Positions 9,283 through 18,676 of a stretch of DNA of 64,000 nt are shown in pieces. The notes under the pieces were generated by a model. That model made no database searches, was not told the DNA's origin, and worked only from the letters and a program-made list of their open reading frames with translations. Location of the stretch: assembly GCA_021531385.1 (NCBI GenBank), contig JAFBIR010000017.1:1-64000 (forward strand), written 5' to 3'. The stretch is from Parabacteroides distasonis. GTDB lineage: Bacteria; Bacteroidota; Bacteroidia; Bacteroidales; Tannerellaceae. Position numbers and translations under genes: made by a program. How positions within the stretch are numbered: position 1 is the stretch's first letter; the number at the start of each line of letters is the position of its first letter.

Positions 9283-10635
9283 ATGTCTCGGATAGCAGCT
9301 TATCAACTCCATTACAAAAAGATTATCCACTTAGGAATCCCCATCATGCTCGGGCAGTTGGGGATTATTATTGTGGGGTTTGCTGATAACATCATGGTGG
9401 GGCACCATAGCTCCATCGAGTTGGCGGCAGCCTCTTTTGTCAATAACTTCTTCAATCTGACTTTCCTGTTTGGTCTGGGATTCAGTTATGGATTAACCCC
9501 AATTATCGGTGGTTTGTTTGCGGAGAAACAACTGCAAAAAGCGGGTGAGGTATTGAAAAACAGCCTATTTATCAATGGGGCTATGGGCCTCGTGTTGAGC
9601 TTGATTATGCTGTTACTCCTTTGTAATCTGGAGCGATTGCATCAGCCGGAGGAGTTGATACCTTACATTGTGCCCTATTATATCTTGCAGCTTTTCTCGG
9701 TGTTCATCACGATGGAGTTCAATGCATTCAAACAGTTTAGCGATGGTACGACCGACACGTTGACCCCTATGTGGATCATGCTGAGTACCAATGTGCTGAA
9801 TATTTTGGGTAATTATGTGTTGATCTATGGCCATTGGGGTGCGCCGGAGTGGGGATTGGTGGGCGCTGGTGTCTCAACTTTGTTGAGTAGAACAGTGGCG
9901 CTGGTTGCTTTTATAGGCCTGTTTATGTTTAAGCCGAAGTATGCGGCTTATCGAGTGGGATTTGTTGCGGGAAGGGTTAATCGTGCGAACCTTCGAAAAC
10001 TGTTCCATTTGGGATTGCCTGTTGGGTTCCAAATGGGTGTAGAAAGTGGCTCTTTTAACTTGAGTGTCATTATGATGGGATGGATTGGTAGTGCAGCTTT
10101 AGCAGCTCATCAAGTGGTTGGGGTGATTACCACCTTGGGGTTCATGATCTACTATGGTATAGCGGCAGCTGTAACCATACGAGTGAGCCAGTTTCGGCAA
10201 TGGAACGATCTGCTGAATGTGCGTCGGGCTACGTTTGCTGGCTTCCATTTGATCTTGGCTGTTGCGGTGGTGGTGATGTTTTCGATCTTTCTCTTTCGGG
10301 AGCGGATAGGCTACTTGTTCACCAATGAGGAAGAGGTGGTGCATTTGGTGGCTCTGCTCTGTTGGTCGGTCATCCTCTATCAGGTAGGAGATGGTTTGCA
10401 GATTGTTTTTGCGAATGCGCTTCGTGGTTTATCCGATGTGAACTATATGGCTTGGATGGCTTTTCTCTGTCATTTTGGAATGGCTTTACCTATTGCTTAT
10501 ATCTGTGGCTTTGTATTGGGTTGGGGACCGATTGGCATTTGGAGTGGTTTCCCGCTTAGTTTGACCCTATTAGGACTTTTGCTCTACGGACGTTTCCACA
10601 AACTAACGAAAAATCCCCGATTAGGAGCAAGCTAA
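9283..10635 (+). CDS. MATE family efflux transporter
   Basis: A 450-aa membrane protein of the multidrug and toxic compound extrusion family with about 12 helices in two similar halves. GIPIMLGQLGIIIVGFADNIMVG at the N-terminus and the matching GLPVGFQMGVESGSF in the second half are characteristic. It would export cationic or hydrophobic compounds using Na+ or H+ gradients. It starts 2 bases after the second cyclophilin gene, so the three genes form one operon that ends at a strong terminator. Substrate unknown. Confidence 0.93.
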   Translation: MSRIAAYQLHYKKIIHLGIPIMLGQLGIIIVGFADNIMVGHHSSIELAAASFVNNFFNLTFLFGLGFSYGLTPIIGGLFAEKQLQKAGEVLKNSLFINGAMGLVLSLIMLLLLCNLERLHQPEELIPYIVPYYILQLFSVFITMEFNAFKQFSDGTTDTLTPMWIMLSTNVLNILGNYVLIYGHWGAPEWGLVGAGVSTLLSRTVALVAFIGLFMFKPKYAAYRVGFVAGRVNRANLRKLFHLGLPVGFQMGVESGSFNLSVIMMGWIGSAALAAHQVVGVITTLGFMIYYGIAAAVTIRVSQFRQWNDLLNVRRATFAGFHLILAVAVVVMFSIFLFRERIGYLFTNEEEVVHLVALLCWSVILYQVGDGLQIVFANALRGLSDVNYMAWMAFLCHFGMALPIAYICGFVLGWGPIGIWSGFPLSLTLLGLLLYGRFHKLTKNPRLGAS

Positions 10636-10681
10636 AAGGCGGTGTGTCATAACGCACTGGTATGCGACACACCGCCTTTTT
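10634..10681. terminator. Strong bidirectional terminator
   Basis: A perfect 15-bp stem (10634-10648 with 10666-10680), GC-rich in the middle with AAAA/TTTT ends, so it can terminate both the MATE operon and the convergent DUF5686 gene. It overlaps the MATE stop codon. Confidence 0.92.
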
Positions 10682-10706
10682 AGGATTTCCTCTATGAATA
10701 CCTTCC

Positions 10707-13268
10707 TTAGAAGGTCAGCTTCATCATGAAACGGACACCACGGGTCTGAATGCCGGGATGATCTTTGTAAGTCAGACGCCAAACGTAATCCAGACGCAGG
10801 AACTTGAAGATGTTCTCGATACCGACACCCACCTCCATATAGGGATTCTTTGGATCCATCAAATAGGTGCCCGCCGGGAAGGCATATAGCCCTTTGCCTT
10901 GGTTCTCCTCCAAGAAGGGATTATTCTTGTCTGACAGATCACCAAACAGACCTCGGAAGGAGAAGACCTCACGCCATTTCAGTTTCTTGATCAGCGGCAG
11001 ACGATTCAACAGGGCTCCATTCATGAAATAGGTGACATCCCATGAGGCATACTGGTCGTTAATGAACTCCAATGCGTTCATGTTGGTGTAAGACTCCGGT
11101 TGCACCAAGTAGGAGAGGTTGGCGTTGGGCAGGATCAGCAAGGGGTAGGGAACCTGAGTCCATACCTTACCAGCTTTCGCCAGAATATCTACATAACCGT
11201 ATGCGGAGAACCAGAAACGTTTCTGAATACCAAACTCGGTCTTTTGGTAATTGTAAGAGCTACCCAACGCATCTTTGAACGCCATGGTGTGGTTCAACGT
11301 GAAGACTGGCGCATCCAAGGTGATGGGATAACGGTAGTTACGTGTCTGATAGAATTTCTCATTGGGGGCGAAACGGAGTTTCCATTCCACTGAGGTCATC
11401 TTGTAGTTGTCTTGCGGGCTAAGTGAGCCATCAGCTTCAATGCGGTCAAAAGCTGCATAACCAGTGCTGTATTCCTTGTAATTACGTAAAACGGCACCAT
11501 AGGCCCAACCGTTGTAATGCTCTCGGTAATAGGTCAGTTCCAAGTTGCGCAAGTAAGTGGCACGGGTATCTTTCTGACGCTTAAACGCCAAGAACATGTT
11601 ATCCTTGTTGGTGTACATGTATTGCTGACCGATCTGGTTGATGTCATACATATACTCTAAACGAACTGAATGAACGGGGAACTCCTTGCGGTAATCCTTC
11701 TTATCGATGAAGGAGTATTCCACCAATCCGTCATATTTCAGCTTACGGTCTTTTGTGCCGTAGGCCATATAACCATCCAGGAAGAGGCGCTTGTTGAAAG
11801 CGGTTGTCGTGGTTCCACCTACACGGAAGCGGGCACCCTCGATGGCATTACCACTGATATAGGTGTTCATCGGACCAAACTCAAACTTGCTCAGATCTTT
11901 CTCCTTATTGGTCTGCACATAGCCAGAGGTCAAGATCGTCACGATTTTCTCCGTGATATAAAAGATGGGGACGGAGCGCAGTTTCTCCATCAACATCTCC
12001 ACCGTATTTTTCTTGCGCTCTCCAGCTCCATCCGGTCGGTTCGCTGCCCAATACTCCTCCGAGCGTCGGTAAGCTGAATCCGGAATGAGTACAGGGTTGC
12101 TTTCCTCAAAGACCGCCATGTTTTGTGGTTGCTCAAAAGTGTGGTTGGAGTAGATATTTAAGCGACGCGCATACATACCCTTTGACTTCTCGTTCAGCTT
12201 GAAATCCACGTGAATATCATCCTTGGTGATGATACGTGTACCATCTGGAGCACGATTGAAAGTCTGTTCGATGGTCATGCCACCTACGAAGTTGAGGTTG
12301 ATCTTCTTGGGTACGTTCAGCTTCACCCGTTGTACGAAGAAGGTGGAGTCGAGCGTGATGAACAGATGTCCTGTAAAACCAAAAGTCTCTGGGGTAAACG
12401 GCGCGAAACCTAAATCCACACACTGGGTACCCGCTACCTCCACGGTGTCCAACAGATAATACTTATAGAAGTTGGGACCCATCGTGGACATCGGACTCAC
12501 GAACCGGTTGAGGAAGAGCGGAATGTCATTCTGAAAAATATCTACTTCCCGGAACACCTCGTTGAGCAATTGAGAAATGCCCTCTCGGGAGAAGATCTCA
12601 TCCACACCGGCAGCCTTTGTCGCTGCTACCACCCGACGTTCGGTCTTGGGATCTTTGCGGTAGTAAACCGTTTGCAACTTCTCCCGTTCAGAAACCGGTA
12701 AGATCGTCTTTCCAATCTCCAACGTATCAACGAAGTCATTCAAGAACTCAAACTTGCTGGGCTTGCCATTTTTACTGGGTTTCGCCTCATAGTCGTTCAT
12801 GGCAAAAACCATTTTCTCATATTGGTCGTATTGGAAATAATCGTGATTCTTCGGATCATTGCTTTCCCGTCGTTCAATGGCATTCTTGATGAAGATGACA
12901 GCCGGATTATCTTTTTTCTTATACTTTTCTTTACCCGGTTTGATCACCACTTCCTCTAAAGCGATGCTGGTGGGTGCTAACTGTACCTTCAAATTGCTGG
13001 CTTTTCCCGGCGTGAAGTTGACCTCTTTCTCGGTATAGCCTAAGTAGGAAATCTGGATCGTACGTACCTTGGAGGAAGTTGAGATAGTGAAATTTCCATC
13101 TATGTCAGTTGTTCCACCGATCGTAGTACCCTTCAGTAATACAGCGACATAAGGCAAAGGTTCTCCCGTGATGGAGTCCGTCACCGTTCCTTTAATGGTA
13201 TAATTCTGGCCTCTCGCTACCAAAGCGATGACCAAAAAAAACATGATAAATAAGACTCTCTTAGCCAT
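10707..13268 (-). CDS. DUF5686 outer membrane protein with carboxypeptidase-regulatory-like domain
   Basis: An 853-aa envelope protein. A signal peptide (ending near ARGQ) is followed by a carboxypeptidase regulatory-like beta-sandwich at about 23-110 (IKGTVTDSITGEPLPYVAVLLKG, a common Bacteroidetes outer membrane N-terminal domain). The long remainder fits DUF5686: NPAVIFIKNAIERR, repeated aromatic beta strands and a C-terminal strand ending in F, as in outer membrane barrels. Function is unknown. It is probably transcribed alone from the -7 box at 13299-13306. Confidence 0.88.
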   Translation of the reverse strand: MAKRVLFIMFFLVIALVARGQNYTIKGTVTDSITGEPLPYVAVLLKGTTIGGTTDIDGNFTISTSSKVRTIQISYLGYTEKEVNFTPGKASNLKVQLAPTSIALEEVVIKPGKEKYKKKDNPAVIFIKNAIERRESNDPKNHDYFQYDQYEKMVFAMNDYEAKPSKNGKPSKFEFLNDFVDTLEIGKTILPVSEREKLQTVYYRKDPKTERRVVAATKAAGVDEIFSREGISQLLNEVFREVDIFQNDIPLFLNRFVSPMSTMGPNFYKYYLLDTVEVAGTQCVDLGFAPFTPETFGFTGHLFITLDSTFFVQRVKLNVPKKINLNFVGGMTIEQTFNRAPDGTRIITKDDIHVDFKLNEKSKGMYARRLNIYSNHTFEQPQNMAVFEESNPVLIPDSAYRRSEEYWAANRPDGAGERKKNTVEMLMEKLRSVPIFYITEKIVTILTSGYVQTNKEKDLSKFEFGPMNTYISGNAIEGARFRVGGTTTTAFNKRLFLDGYMAYGTKDRKLKYDGLVEYSFIDKKDYRKEFPVHSVRLEYMYDINQIGQQYMYTNKDNMFLAFKRQKDTRATYLRNLELTYYREHYNGWAYGAVLRNYKEYSTGYAAFDRIEADGSLSPQDNYKMTSVEWKLRFAPNEKFYQTRNYRYPITLDAPVFTLNHTMAFKDALGSSYNYQKTEFGIQKRFWFSAYGYVDILAKAGKVWTQVPYPLLILPNANLSYLVQPESYTNMNALEFINDQYASWDVTYFMNGALLNRLPLIKKLKWREVFSFRGLFGDLSDKNNPFLEENQGKGLYAFPAGTYLMDPKNPYMEVGVGIENIFKFLRLDYVWRLTYKDHPGIQTRGVRFMMKLTF

Positions 13269-13298
13269 TCAATCTTTTTTCCTCAAAAATTAACTCCG

Positions 13299-13306
13299 CA
13301 AAATTA
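13299..13306 (-). promoter_or_regulatory. -7 box for the DUF5686 gene
   Basis: The minus strand reads TAATTTTG, an exact TAnnTTTG match, 31 bases upstream of the ATG. No good -33 box is seen. Confidence 0.55.
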
Positions 13307-13395
13307 CAACAACTCTTTGAAACGAAATGTTCCAAATCACATAGATAATGTACCAATTAACAACTAATTGCTCCTTGCCGCTTCCTCGGGGGTGA

Positions 13396-16233
13396 TCAAG
13401 ATCGGCTGATTTGCAATCCCTGTCCAGACAGGCTCATTTCCACAAAACGGGCATTGGCATTAGGGGGTGTAGCTGTCAATAGCTGACGAATGCGTGCGGC
13501 TGCCTCCGGATCTTTAGCTACTATATACAGATAGCCTCCTCCGCCTGCCCCTGGTAACTTATAGCCTAAGGCATAGGGGTGAATCAAGCTGATAATCTGC
13601 TCGATCGCAGGAGGATTGGTACCAGCGTCAAGGGCTTTGTTTTGTGCCCATGTTTTCCCTACTAATTTGCCGTAAGTCTCAAAATCGCCTTGTTGAATCG
13701 TCTCGAATAGATCCAATGCATGCGCTTTCATCTCACCGAGTAAATGGAGGTGTGTCCCGCTATTGAGAAACATGCCTCGTACGATCTCTGCCAATATTCC
13801 TTTAGCGGTACGGGTAATACCGGTGTAATAGAGTAGGTGACAAGCTCTGTAAGCGGGGTCGGTGAACAGATATTCCGGCAACCAGCGAACGACAGGACTC
13901 TGGTTGAATCCCTCTGAGGTTTGCAACAATTTTAATCCATGCAGCACACCGCCATATTGGTCTTGCCAGCCACCACCGGTGGTGAGTAATTGCTCCAAGA
14001 TTAGGGTACGGTTGCCTATCTCGTTTTTGTCCCAGGCTAATCCGCAAAAGTCCGATATAGCCCCTAAGACAGTAGCGGCTAAGATGGAGCTGGTGCCTAA
14101 GCCGGAACCTGCCGGAATAGCAGCCAACAGGGTGACCTCCAATCCGCAACCAAAGGCCTTCAGTTGTGCCTCCAACGAAGGGAAACGTTCAGCCGCAAAC
14201 TCGGGCAAGAAACCGGCTAATGCTAAAGCCGCTTTCGGGATAGAGAAAGGAGAGCCCACCTTATTATATTGGCGTAACTCTTCCCAGGTCTGGATAACCT
14301 CCATTGCTCCTAAGTCGATGGAGCGTAGAATGATTTGCGATGTGCGTGAGGGTTTTACATAGACTTGTAGAGGCGGTTGTCCGTTCAGCTCAATCGCTAC
14401 GTTCACCACGTTACCGCCCGCATAGAGGCAATAAGGTGGCGTGTCGGTCCAGCCTCCGGCTAAGTCGATGCGTACTGGACTGCGTCCCCACACGATCTGA
14501 TCGGGATAGACATGCAGGTGCGGAGCCTGCTTGTCCGATAAGATAGAGGCGACCAATCCCTCCCGAAGCAGGGAGAAGGCGGCCTGTTCTTCCGGTTCGT
14601 AGGGCAGCTGTTGTTGCTTCATCACCTGTGCCCGGAACATGTGGTTGTGAATCCGTTTCAACAAGGGTTGCGTCTCACTCAATACGGAAGGCAGAGGAAT
14701 CTCTGCTTCGGCAAACGCATGAGCTGCGTCTGCTAAATCCAATTGGTAGAACACGCTCTTCTCTTGGTTCTTGGCCAGCAGAGCCCAATTTGCTTGGCGA
14801 AAAGCCTCTCTTTGTGCTACTAATCGTTGGAGATTGGCTCGATCTGAAATCTCGTTGGCAGAAACTTTCTCTGCCTGAATCCATAAGGCTTTGCCTTCCG
14901 TGAGGGTCGGCTCACTGATCATCCAGCGTAAGACAATGCCTAATGTCTCCACGGTTTGGCAAACCGGGAACAAGGGCGCATTCTGAATGTCATTGGATTC
15001 CGGGAGGGAAATACCTCGGTCGGCTGCCCATGCTTGGATGGATTGCCCCATGAAAAGAGTGGTAGAATCTTGTAAGGCTCCTTTAAAAAGATCATTGAAT
15101 CCATAGGGACGGGCGACCCAAGCCTTCTCTTCCCAAGGTACGACATCCACACAAACTCCCTCTGGAAGGGAAAGTACCCAGTCGTTCTGGGGTACGCCTG
15201 TGATGATCTGTTTGTTGCGCAGCGTCCAATGCGCTCCGATATAGCTGTTCTCGATCCAAATTTCGGAGTTATCGGCTGTCAGTTTATACTGCGACAAAGC
15301 ATTTTGTACGAACATGGCTGGATGCGGCTTCACCTTGCGCTGCATGATGGCGCGTTGATCACGCACCAGATTCTGTACGGCTAACGTAGAGGAGAGCAGC
15401 TCTCGGCTGGTACCATAATGATAGAACTCTCCGCCGGGAAGCGGGAGAATAGCCACTCGTAAGCTGTTTAGTTCAGGCTCTTCCAATGTCGGATGCGCAC
15501 CTAAGGCTAAACCAAACTCTCCATACAGGTCATAACAACGTAGTTGTTGACCGTCAGCGGTATAAGAACGTTTACGTAATAGGGAAACGGCACGGTCGCT
15601 CAACAGCCAGATACCGATGTCCATCAAAAAGAGATGACTACCCGACAACTCGCTTAATCGCTCCAACGAGGGCTTTTGCAGCATGAAATCTAACTGATCC
15701 GGATAGAGACGAGAGGAGACAAATACACCATGATTGCGAGCCAAGGAGGGATCGACCCATAAGCCATAGCAGACGACATCCACATCCGGAATCTCCTGCA
15801 AAGGCTCTGTGGCACGGATGAATACATCGCCACTCGCTATCAACGTATGCAGCTGTTCAGGGGCCTTCTGTATGATACGTTCATAGAGTGGCAGTTGCAA
15901 GGAGAGTAGATTTTGTGAGAGGCGCTGACCCCGTGCCCAACGAAAGACGGGGATTGGGGTCAAGATCTTTCCCGAAGGGGCATAAGCGGGCAATCGCCTG
16001 CTCTGTCCACCGGCATGAAGTAGGATCCGTTTTTCTTTATGTAGCCATTCGTCAAACTCAGCAGATGATGTTTCTGCTTGACAGGCTGCTTCTAACAACC
16101 AAGTCGTACCGCCACCTGAGCCTAACCGTGCTCCGATAGGATCAGAGGTACAAAACCATTCCGAACGATCAACTTTCTCTATATTGTGGAAGCAATCCAC
16201 CAAATTAGGTGGTAATGACAGTAATTTTCTCAT
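13396..16233 (-). CDS. fkp: Bifunctional L-fucokinase/L-fucose-1-phosphate guanylyltransferase
   Basis: A 945-aa enzyme matching Bacteroides fragilis Fkp in length and layout. It salvages free L-fucose by phosphorylating it and then making GDP-L-fucose, used to fucosylate capsule polysaccharides and glycoproteins. The N-terminal pyrophosphorylase half shows GSGGGTTWLL (38-47) and HAGGQSRRLP (73-82). The C-terminal GHMP kinase half shows PVRIDLAGGWTDTPPYC near 590-605, the ATP loop PAGSGLGTSS near 705-714 and LPGAGGGGY near 892-900. All key motifs are intact. A near-consensus -7 box (TACTTTTA, minus strand 16253-16260) lies upstream. Confidence 0.96.
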   Translation of the reverse strand: MRKLLSLPPNLVDCFHNIEKVDRSEWFCTSDPIGARLGSGGGTTWLLEAACQAETSSAEFDEWLHKEKRILLHAGGQSRRLPAYAPSGKILTPIPVFRWARGQRLSQNLLSLQLPLYERIIQKAPEQLHTLIASGDVFIRATEPLQEIPDVDVVCYGLWVDPSLARNHGVFVSSRLYPDQLDFMLQKPSLERLSELSGSHLFLMDIGIWLLSDRAVSLLRKRSYTADGQQLRCYDLYGEFGLALGAHPTLEEPELNSLRVAILPLPGGEFYHYGTSRELLSSTLAVQNLVRDQRAIMQRKVKPHPAMFVQNALSQYKLTADNSEIWIENSYIGAHWTLRNKQIITGVPQNDWVLSLPEGVCVDVVPWEEKAWVARPYGFNDLFKGALQDSTTLFMGQSIQAWAADRGISLPESNDIQNAPLFPVCQTVETLGIVLRWMISEPTLTEGKALWIQAEKVSANEISDRANLQRLVAQREAFRQANWALLAKNQEKSVFYQLDLADAAHAFAEAEIPLPSVLSETQPLLKRIHNHMFRAQVMKQQQLPYEPEEQAAFSLLREGLVASILSDKQAPHLHVYPDQIVWGRSPVRIDLAGGWTDTPPYCLYAGGNVVNVAIELNGQPPLQVYVKPSRTSQIILRSIDLGAMEVIQTWEELRQYNKVGSPFSIPKAALALAGFLPEFAAERFPSLEAQLKAFGCGLEVTLLAAIPAGSGLGTSSILAATVLGAISDFCGLAWDKNEIGNRTLILEQLLTTGGGWQDQYGGVLHGLKLLQTSEGFNQSPVVRWLPEYLFTDPAYRACHLLYYTGITRTAKGILAEIVRGMFLNSGTHLHLLGEMKAHALDLFETIQQGDFETYGKLVGKTWAQNKALDAGTNPPAIEQIISLIHPYALGYKLPGAGGGGYLYIVAKDPEAAARIRQLLTATPPNANARFVEMSLSGQGLQISRS

Positions 16234-16322
16234 CTCTTTCGCTATTGCGCTGTAAAAGTAGTTTGTTTTGGGTAAATGGCCAAGTTTTCGTCGAATGAAT
16301 AGCGAAATTAAAGAATACCTGC

Positions 16323-16330
16323 TATCTTTG
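16323..16330 (+). promoter_or_regulatory. -7 box for the DUF4494/yggS operon
   Basis: TATCTTTG is an exact TAnnTTTG match, 45 bases before the ATG at 16376. No clear -33 box is seen. Confidence 0.6.
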
Positions 16331-16375
16331 CTCGTTATTTAACAGACGTAAAGTAGTAATTTAAAGACAAAGAAA

Positions 16376-16885
16376 ATGCACAATTGGTTTGAATGTAAGG
16401 TATCTTACGAGAAAATGCTGGAGAATGGCATGCAGAAGAAGGTGACTGAGCCTTATCTGGTGGATGCGCTCTCCTTCACGGAGGCGGAGGCGCGTATCAT
16501 CGAGGAGATCCGTCCGTTTATCACGGGTGAGTTTACCGTGACCGACATCAAGCGTGCTCGTCTCTCGGAGTTGTTTTTCAATGAGAATGGTGATCGTTTC
16601 TATAAAATAAAGGTCTATTTCATCACGCTCGACGAGAAGAGTGGTGCGGAGAAAAAAACGGCGGCACAGATGTTGGCGCAGGCCAGCACGCTGAAGGAGG
16701 CGATCGAGGTGCTTGACGAAGGCATGAAGGGAACCTTGGCTGATTATACGATCGCTTCTGTTGCTGAGACACAACTGATGGATGTCTTCCCATTCGATGC
16801 GAATCGCATTCCCGAGGAGAAGAAGAGCGACGAGGAGTTGCTTGCCGAGCAAAGAGCGCAAGCGGAAAAGAGGAGTGAGGCATGA
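16376..16885 (+). CDS. DUF4494 domain-containing protein
   Basis: A 169-aa soluble protein matching DUF4494, a family of unknown function found in Bacteroidetes. It starts MHNWFECKVSYEKM and contains the family stretch PYLVDALSFTEAEARI. No signal peptide, membrane segment or catalytic motif is apparent. The stop codon overlaps the start of yggS (ATGA), so the two are translationally coupled. That suggests, but does not show, a link with PLP homeostasis. Confidence 0.9.
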   Translation: MHNWFECKVSYEKMLENGMQKKVTEPYLVDALSFTEAEARIIEEIRPFITGEFTVTDIKRARLSELFFNENGDRFYKIKVYFITLDEKSGAEKKTAAQMLAQASTLKEAIEVLDEGMKGTLADYTIASVAETQLMDVFPFDANRIPEEKKSDEELLAEQRAQAEKRSEA

Positions 16886-17550
16886 GTATCGCACAGCGTA
16901 TCCAAGCGTTGAAACATTCCCTGCCATCCGAGGTGACGTTGGTGGCTGTCTCGAAGTTTCATCCCGTTGAGGCTTTGCAAGAGGCCTATGCTGCGGGGCA
17001 GCGTGTGTTTGGCGAGAGTCGGGCGCAGGAGTTGGTGGCGAAGCAGCGGCAGTTGCCTGCTGACATCGAGTGGCATTTCATCGGGACGTTGCAGAGCAAC
17101 AAGGTGAAGGAGATCGTACCTTTCATTAGCTTGATCCATAGTGTGGATTCTTTGCGTCTATTGCAAGAGATCGAGAAGCAGGCCGCTAAGGTGGATCGAG
17201 TGGTTAGGGTACTTTTGGAGATCCATGTGGCACAAGAGGAGACGAAGCATGGCTTGACCCCAGAGGCGTGTGAACAACTGTTGGCAGATGAGGCTGTGGC
17301 TCATCTGTCGCATTTACGGATCTGTGGATTGATGGGTATGGCCTCAAACACGGATGATGAGGCGCAGATCAGGGCTGAGTTTCAGCAGATTCATGTGCTC
17401 TTCAATACATTGAAAGATGGACTTTGCCGCACCAACCCGGATTTTACGTTGCTTTCGATGGGCATGAGCCACGACTATCCGTTGGCGATTGCGGAAGGGA
17501 GCAACCTTATCCGAGTCGGTACTGCTATTTTTGGCGAACGAGTCTATTGA
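16882..17550 (+). CDS. YggS family PLP-binding protein
   Basis: A 222-aa PLP homeostasis protein of the YggS/PROSC family, an alanine-racemase-like single-domain barrel. The PLP lysine lies in LVAVSKFHP near the N-terminus. FGESRAQEL, WHFIGTLQSNK and the C-terminal LSMGMSHDYPLAIAEG with RVGTAIFG are all family signatures. It buffers free pyridoxal 5'-phosphate and influences amino-acid metabolism; no enzyme activity is usual. The start overlaps the DUF4494 stop by four bases. Confidence 0.95.
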   Translation: MSIAQRIQALKHSLPSEVTLVAVSKFHPVEALQEAYAAGQRVFGESRAQELVAKQRQLPADIEWHFIGTLQSNKVKEIVPFISLIHSVDSLRLLQEIEKQAAKVDRVVRVLLEIHVAQEETKHGLTPEACEQLLADEAVAHLSHLRICGLMGMASNTDDEAQIRAEFQQIHVLFNTLKDGLCRTNPDFTLLSMGMSHDYPLAIAEGSNLIRVGTAIFGERVY

Positions 17551-17598
17551 GTTTGGAAATAATTGGAAATAAATTGTGAAATCTAAAATATAAATGAC

Positions 17599-18576
17599 AT
17601 GATGGACATGAAGACTTCCTATGCGGGACTGACGCTCCGCAATCCGATTATTATCGGTAGTTCTGGCTTGACAAACAAGGCTGAGCGAAATCTTGAGTTT
17701 GAGAAAGCGGGTGCGGGTGCGATTGTGTTGAAATCGCTGTTCGAGGAGCAGATCGAGATGCAGAGTGCCTCTATGCTGCAAGAGAATGACTATCCGGAGG
17801 CTGCCGACTATATCCGTAGCTATGTAGAGGCTAATCAGGTGAATGATTATTTGGCACTGATTCGTCAGAGCAAAGAGTTGTGCACGATTCCAATCATCGC
17901 CAGCATCAACTGCTACAAGGCGGCTGCTTGGACAAACTTCGCGCAACAGATCGCCCAAGCGGGTGCTGACGCATTGGAGCTGAATGTATTCTTTATGGAG
18001 ACGGATCTGCACGACAGTGCCGAGGCTGTAAAGGAGACCTATGTAACGATCTTGCGTCAAGTGAAAGAGGCGATTCAGATCCCGGTGATCATGAAGATTG
18101 GCAAGCAGTATAGCAATATACCTTCGTTGGTACATGCGTTGAAAGCGAATGGTGCGGATGGCGTGGTGCTCTTCAACCGTTTCTATCAACCGGATATTGA
18201 TATTAACACGATGCAACTGGTGTCTGGCCATGTATTTAGTAGTGCGGCCGATTTGAGCGACACGTTGCGTTGGACAGCGATTGTCTCAGGCAAGGTTCCT
18301 GGTATCAGTGTGTCGGCTTCGACCGGTGTGCATGATTGGGAAGGCGTGGTGAAGTGTCTGTTGGCTGGAGCTTCTGGTGTGCAGCTTTGCAGTGCGCTCT
18401 ACACGCACGGCTCTGCGATCGTTTCGCAGATCTTGACTTGTATGGAGGAGTGGATGAATCAGACTCATTATGAGTCCGTTGACCAGTTCCGTGGTCGGTT
18501 GAACTATGCGAATATTCCGAATCCGGCTCAGTATGAGCGTGCGCAGTTCATGAAGTATTTTGCGAATAGAGACTGA
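17599..18576 (+). CDS. Dihydroorotate dehydrogenase-like FMN protein
   Basis: A 325-aa TIM-barrel protein of the dihydroorotate dehydrogenase superfamily (YAGLTLRNPIIIGSSGLTN, ALELNVFF, VIMKIGKQYSN, GADGVVLFNRF and the FMN-phosphate region GASGVQLCSALY). Bacteroidales carry this as a second, PyrD-like protein beside true pyrD, so it should not be assumed to make orotate. Three in-frame ATG codons lie within 10 bases (17599, 17602, 17608), and any of them could be used. It lies 48 bases after yggS and probably shares its transcript. Confidence 0.88.
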   Translation: MMDMKTSYAGLTLRNPIIIGSSGLTNKAERNLEFEKAGAGAIVLKSLFEEQIEMQSASMLQENDYPEAADYIRSYVEANQVNDYLALIRQSKELCTIPIIASINCYKAAAWTNFAQQIAQAGADALELNVFFMETDLHDSAEAVKETYVTILRQVKEAIQIPVIMKIGKQYSNIPSLVHALKANGADGVVLFNRFYQPDIDINTMQLVSGHVFSSAADLSDTLRWTAIVSGKVPGISVSASTGVHDWEGVVKCLLAGASGVQLCSALYTHGSAIVSQILTCMEEWMNQTHYESVDQFRGRLNYANIPNPAQYERAQFMKYFANRD

Positions 18577-18596
18577 TTAGATAGTTAGGAATAAGG

Positions 18597-18645
18597 AATT
18601 AGGAATGAGGATTTACGCAGTAAATAGCTCATTTCTAATTTTTTA
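18597..18645. terminator. Convergent terminator hairpin
   Basis: A 13-bp stem with one G-T pair (18597-18609 with 18628-18640) is followed by a T run. The AT-rich GGAATTAGGAATGAG type of arm resembles repeats often found between Bacteroidales genes. It separates the DHOD-like gene from the convergent phosphodiesterase gene. Confidence 0.7.
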
Positions 18646-18676
18646 TTTGTTGTAAAGCCGTATTTTCCCCTGTGCG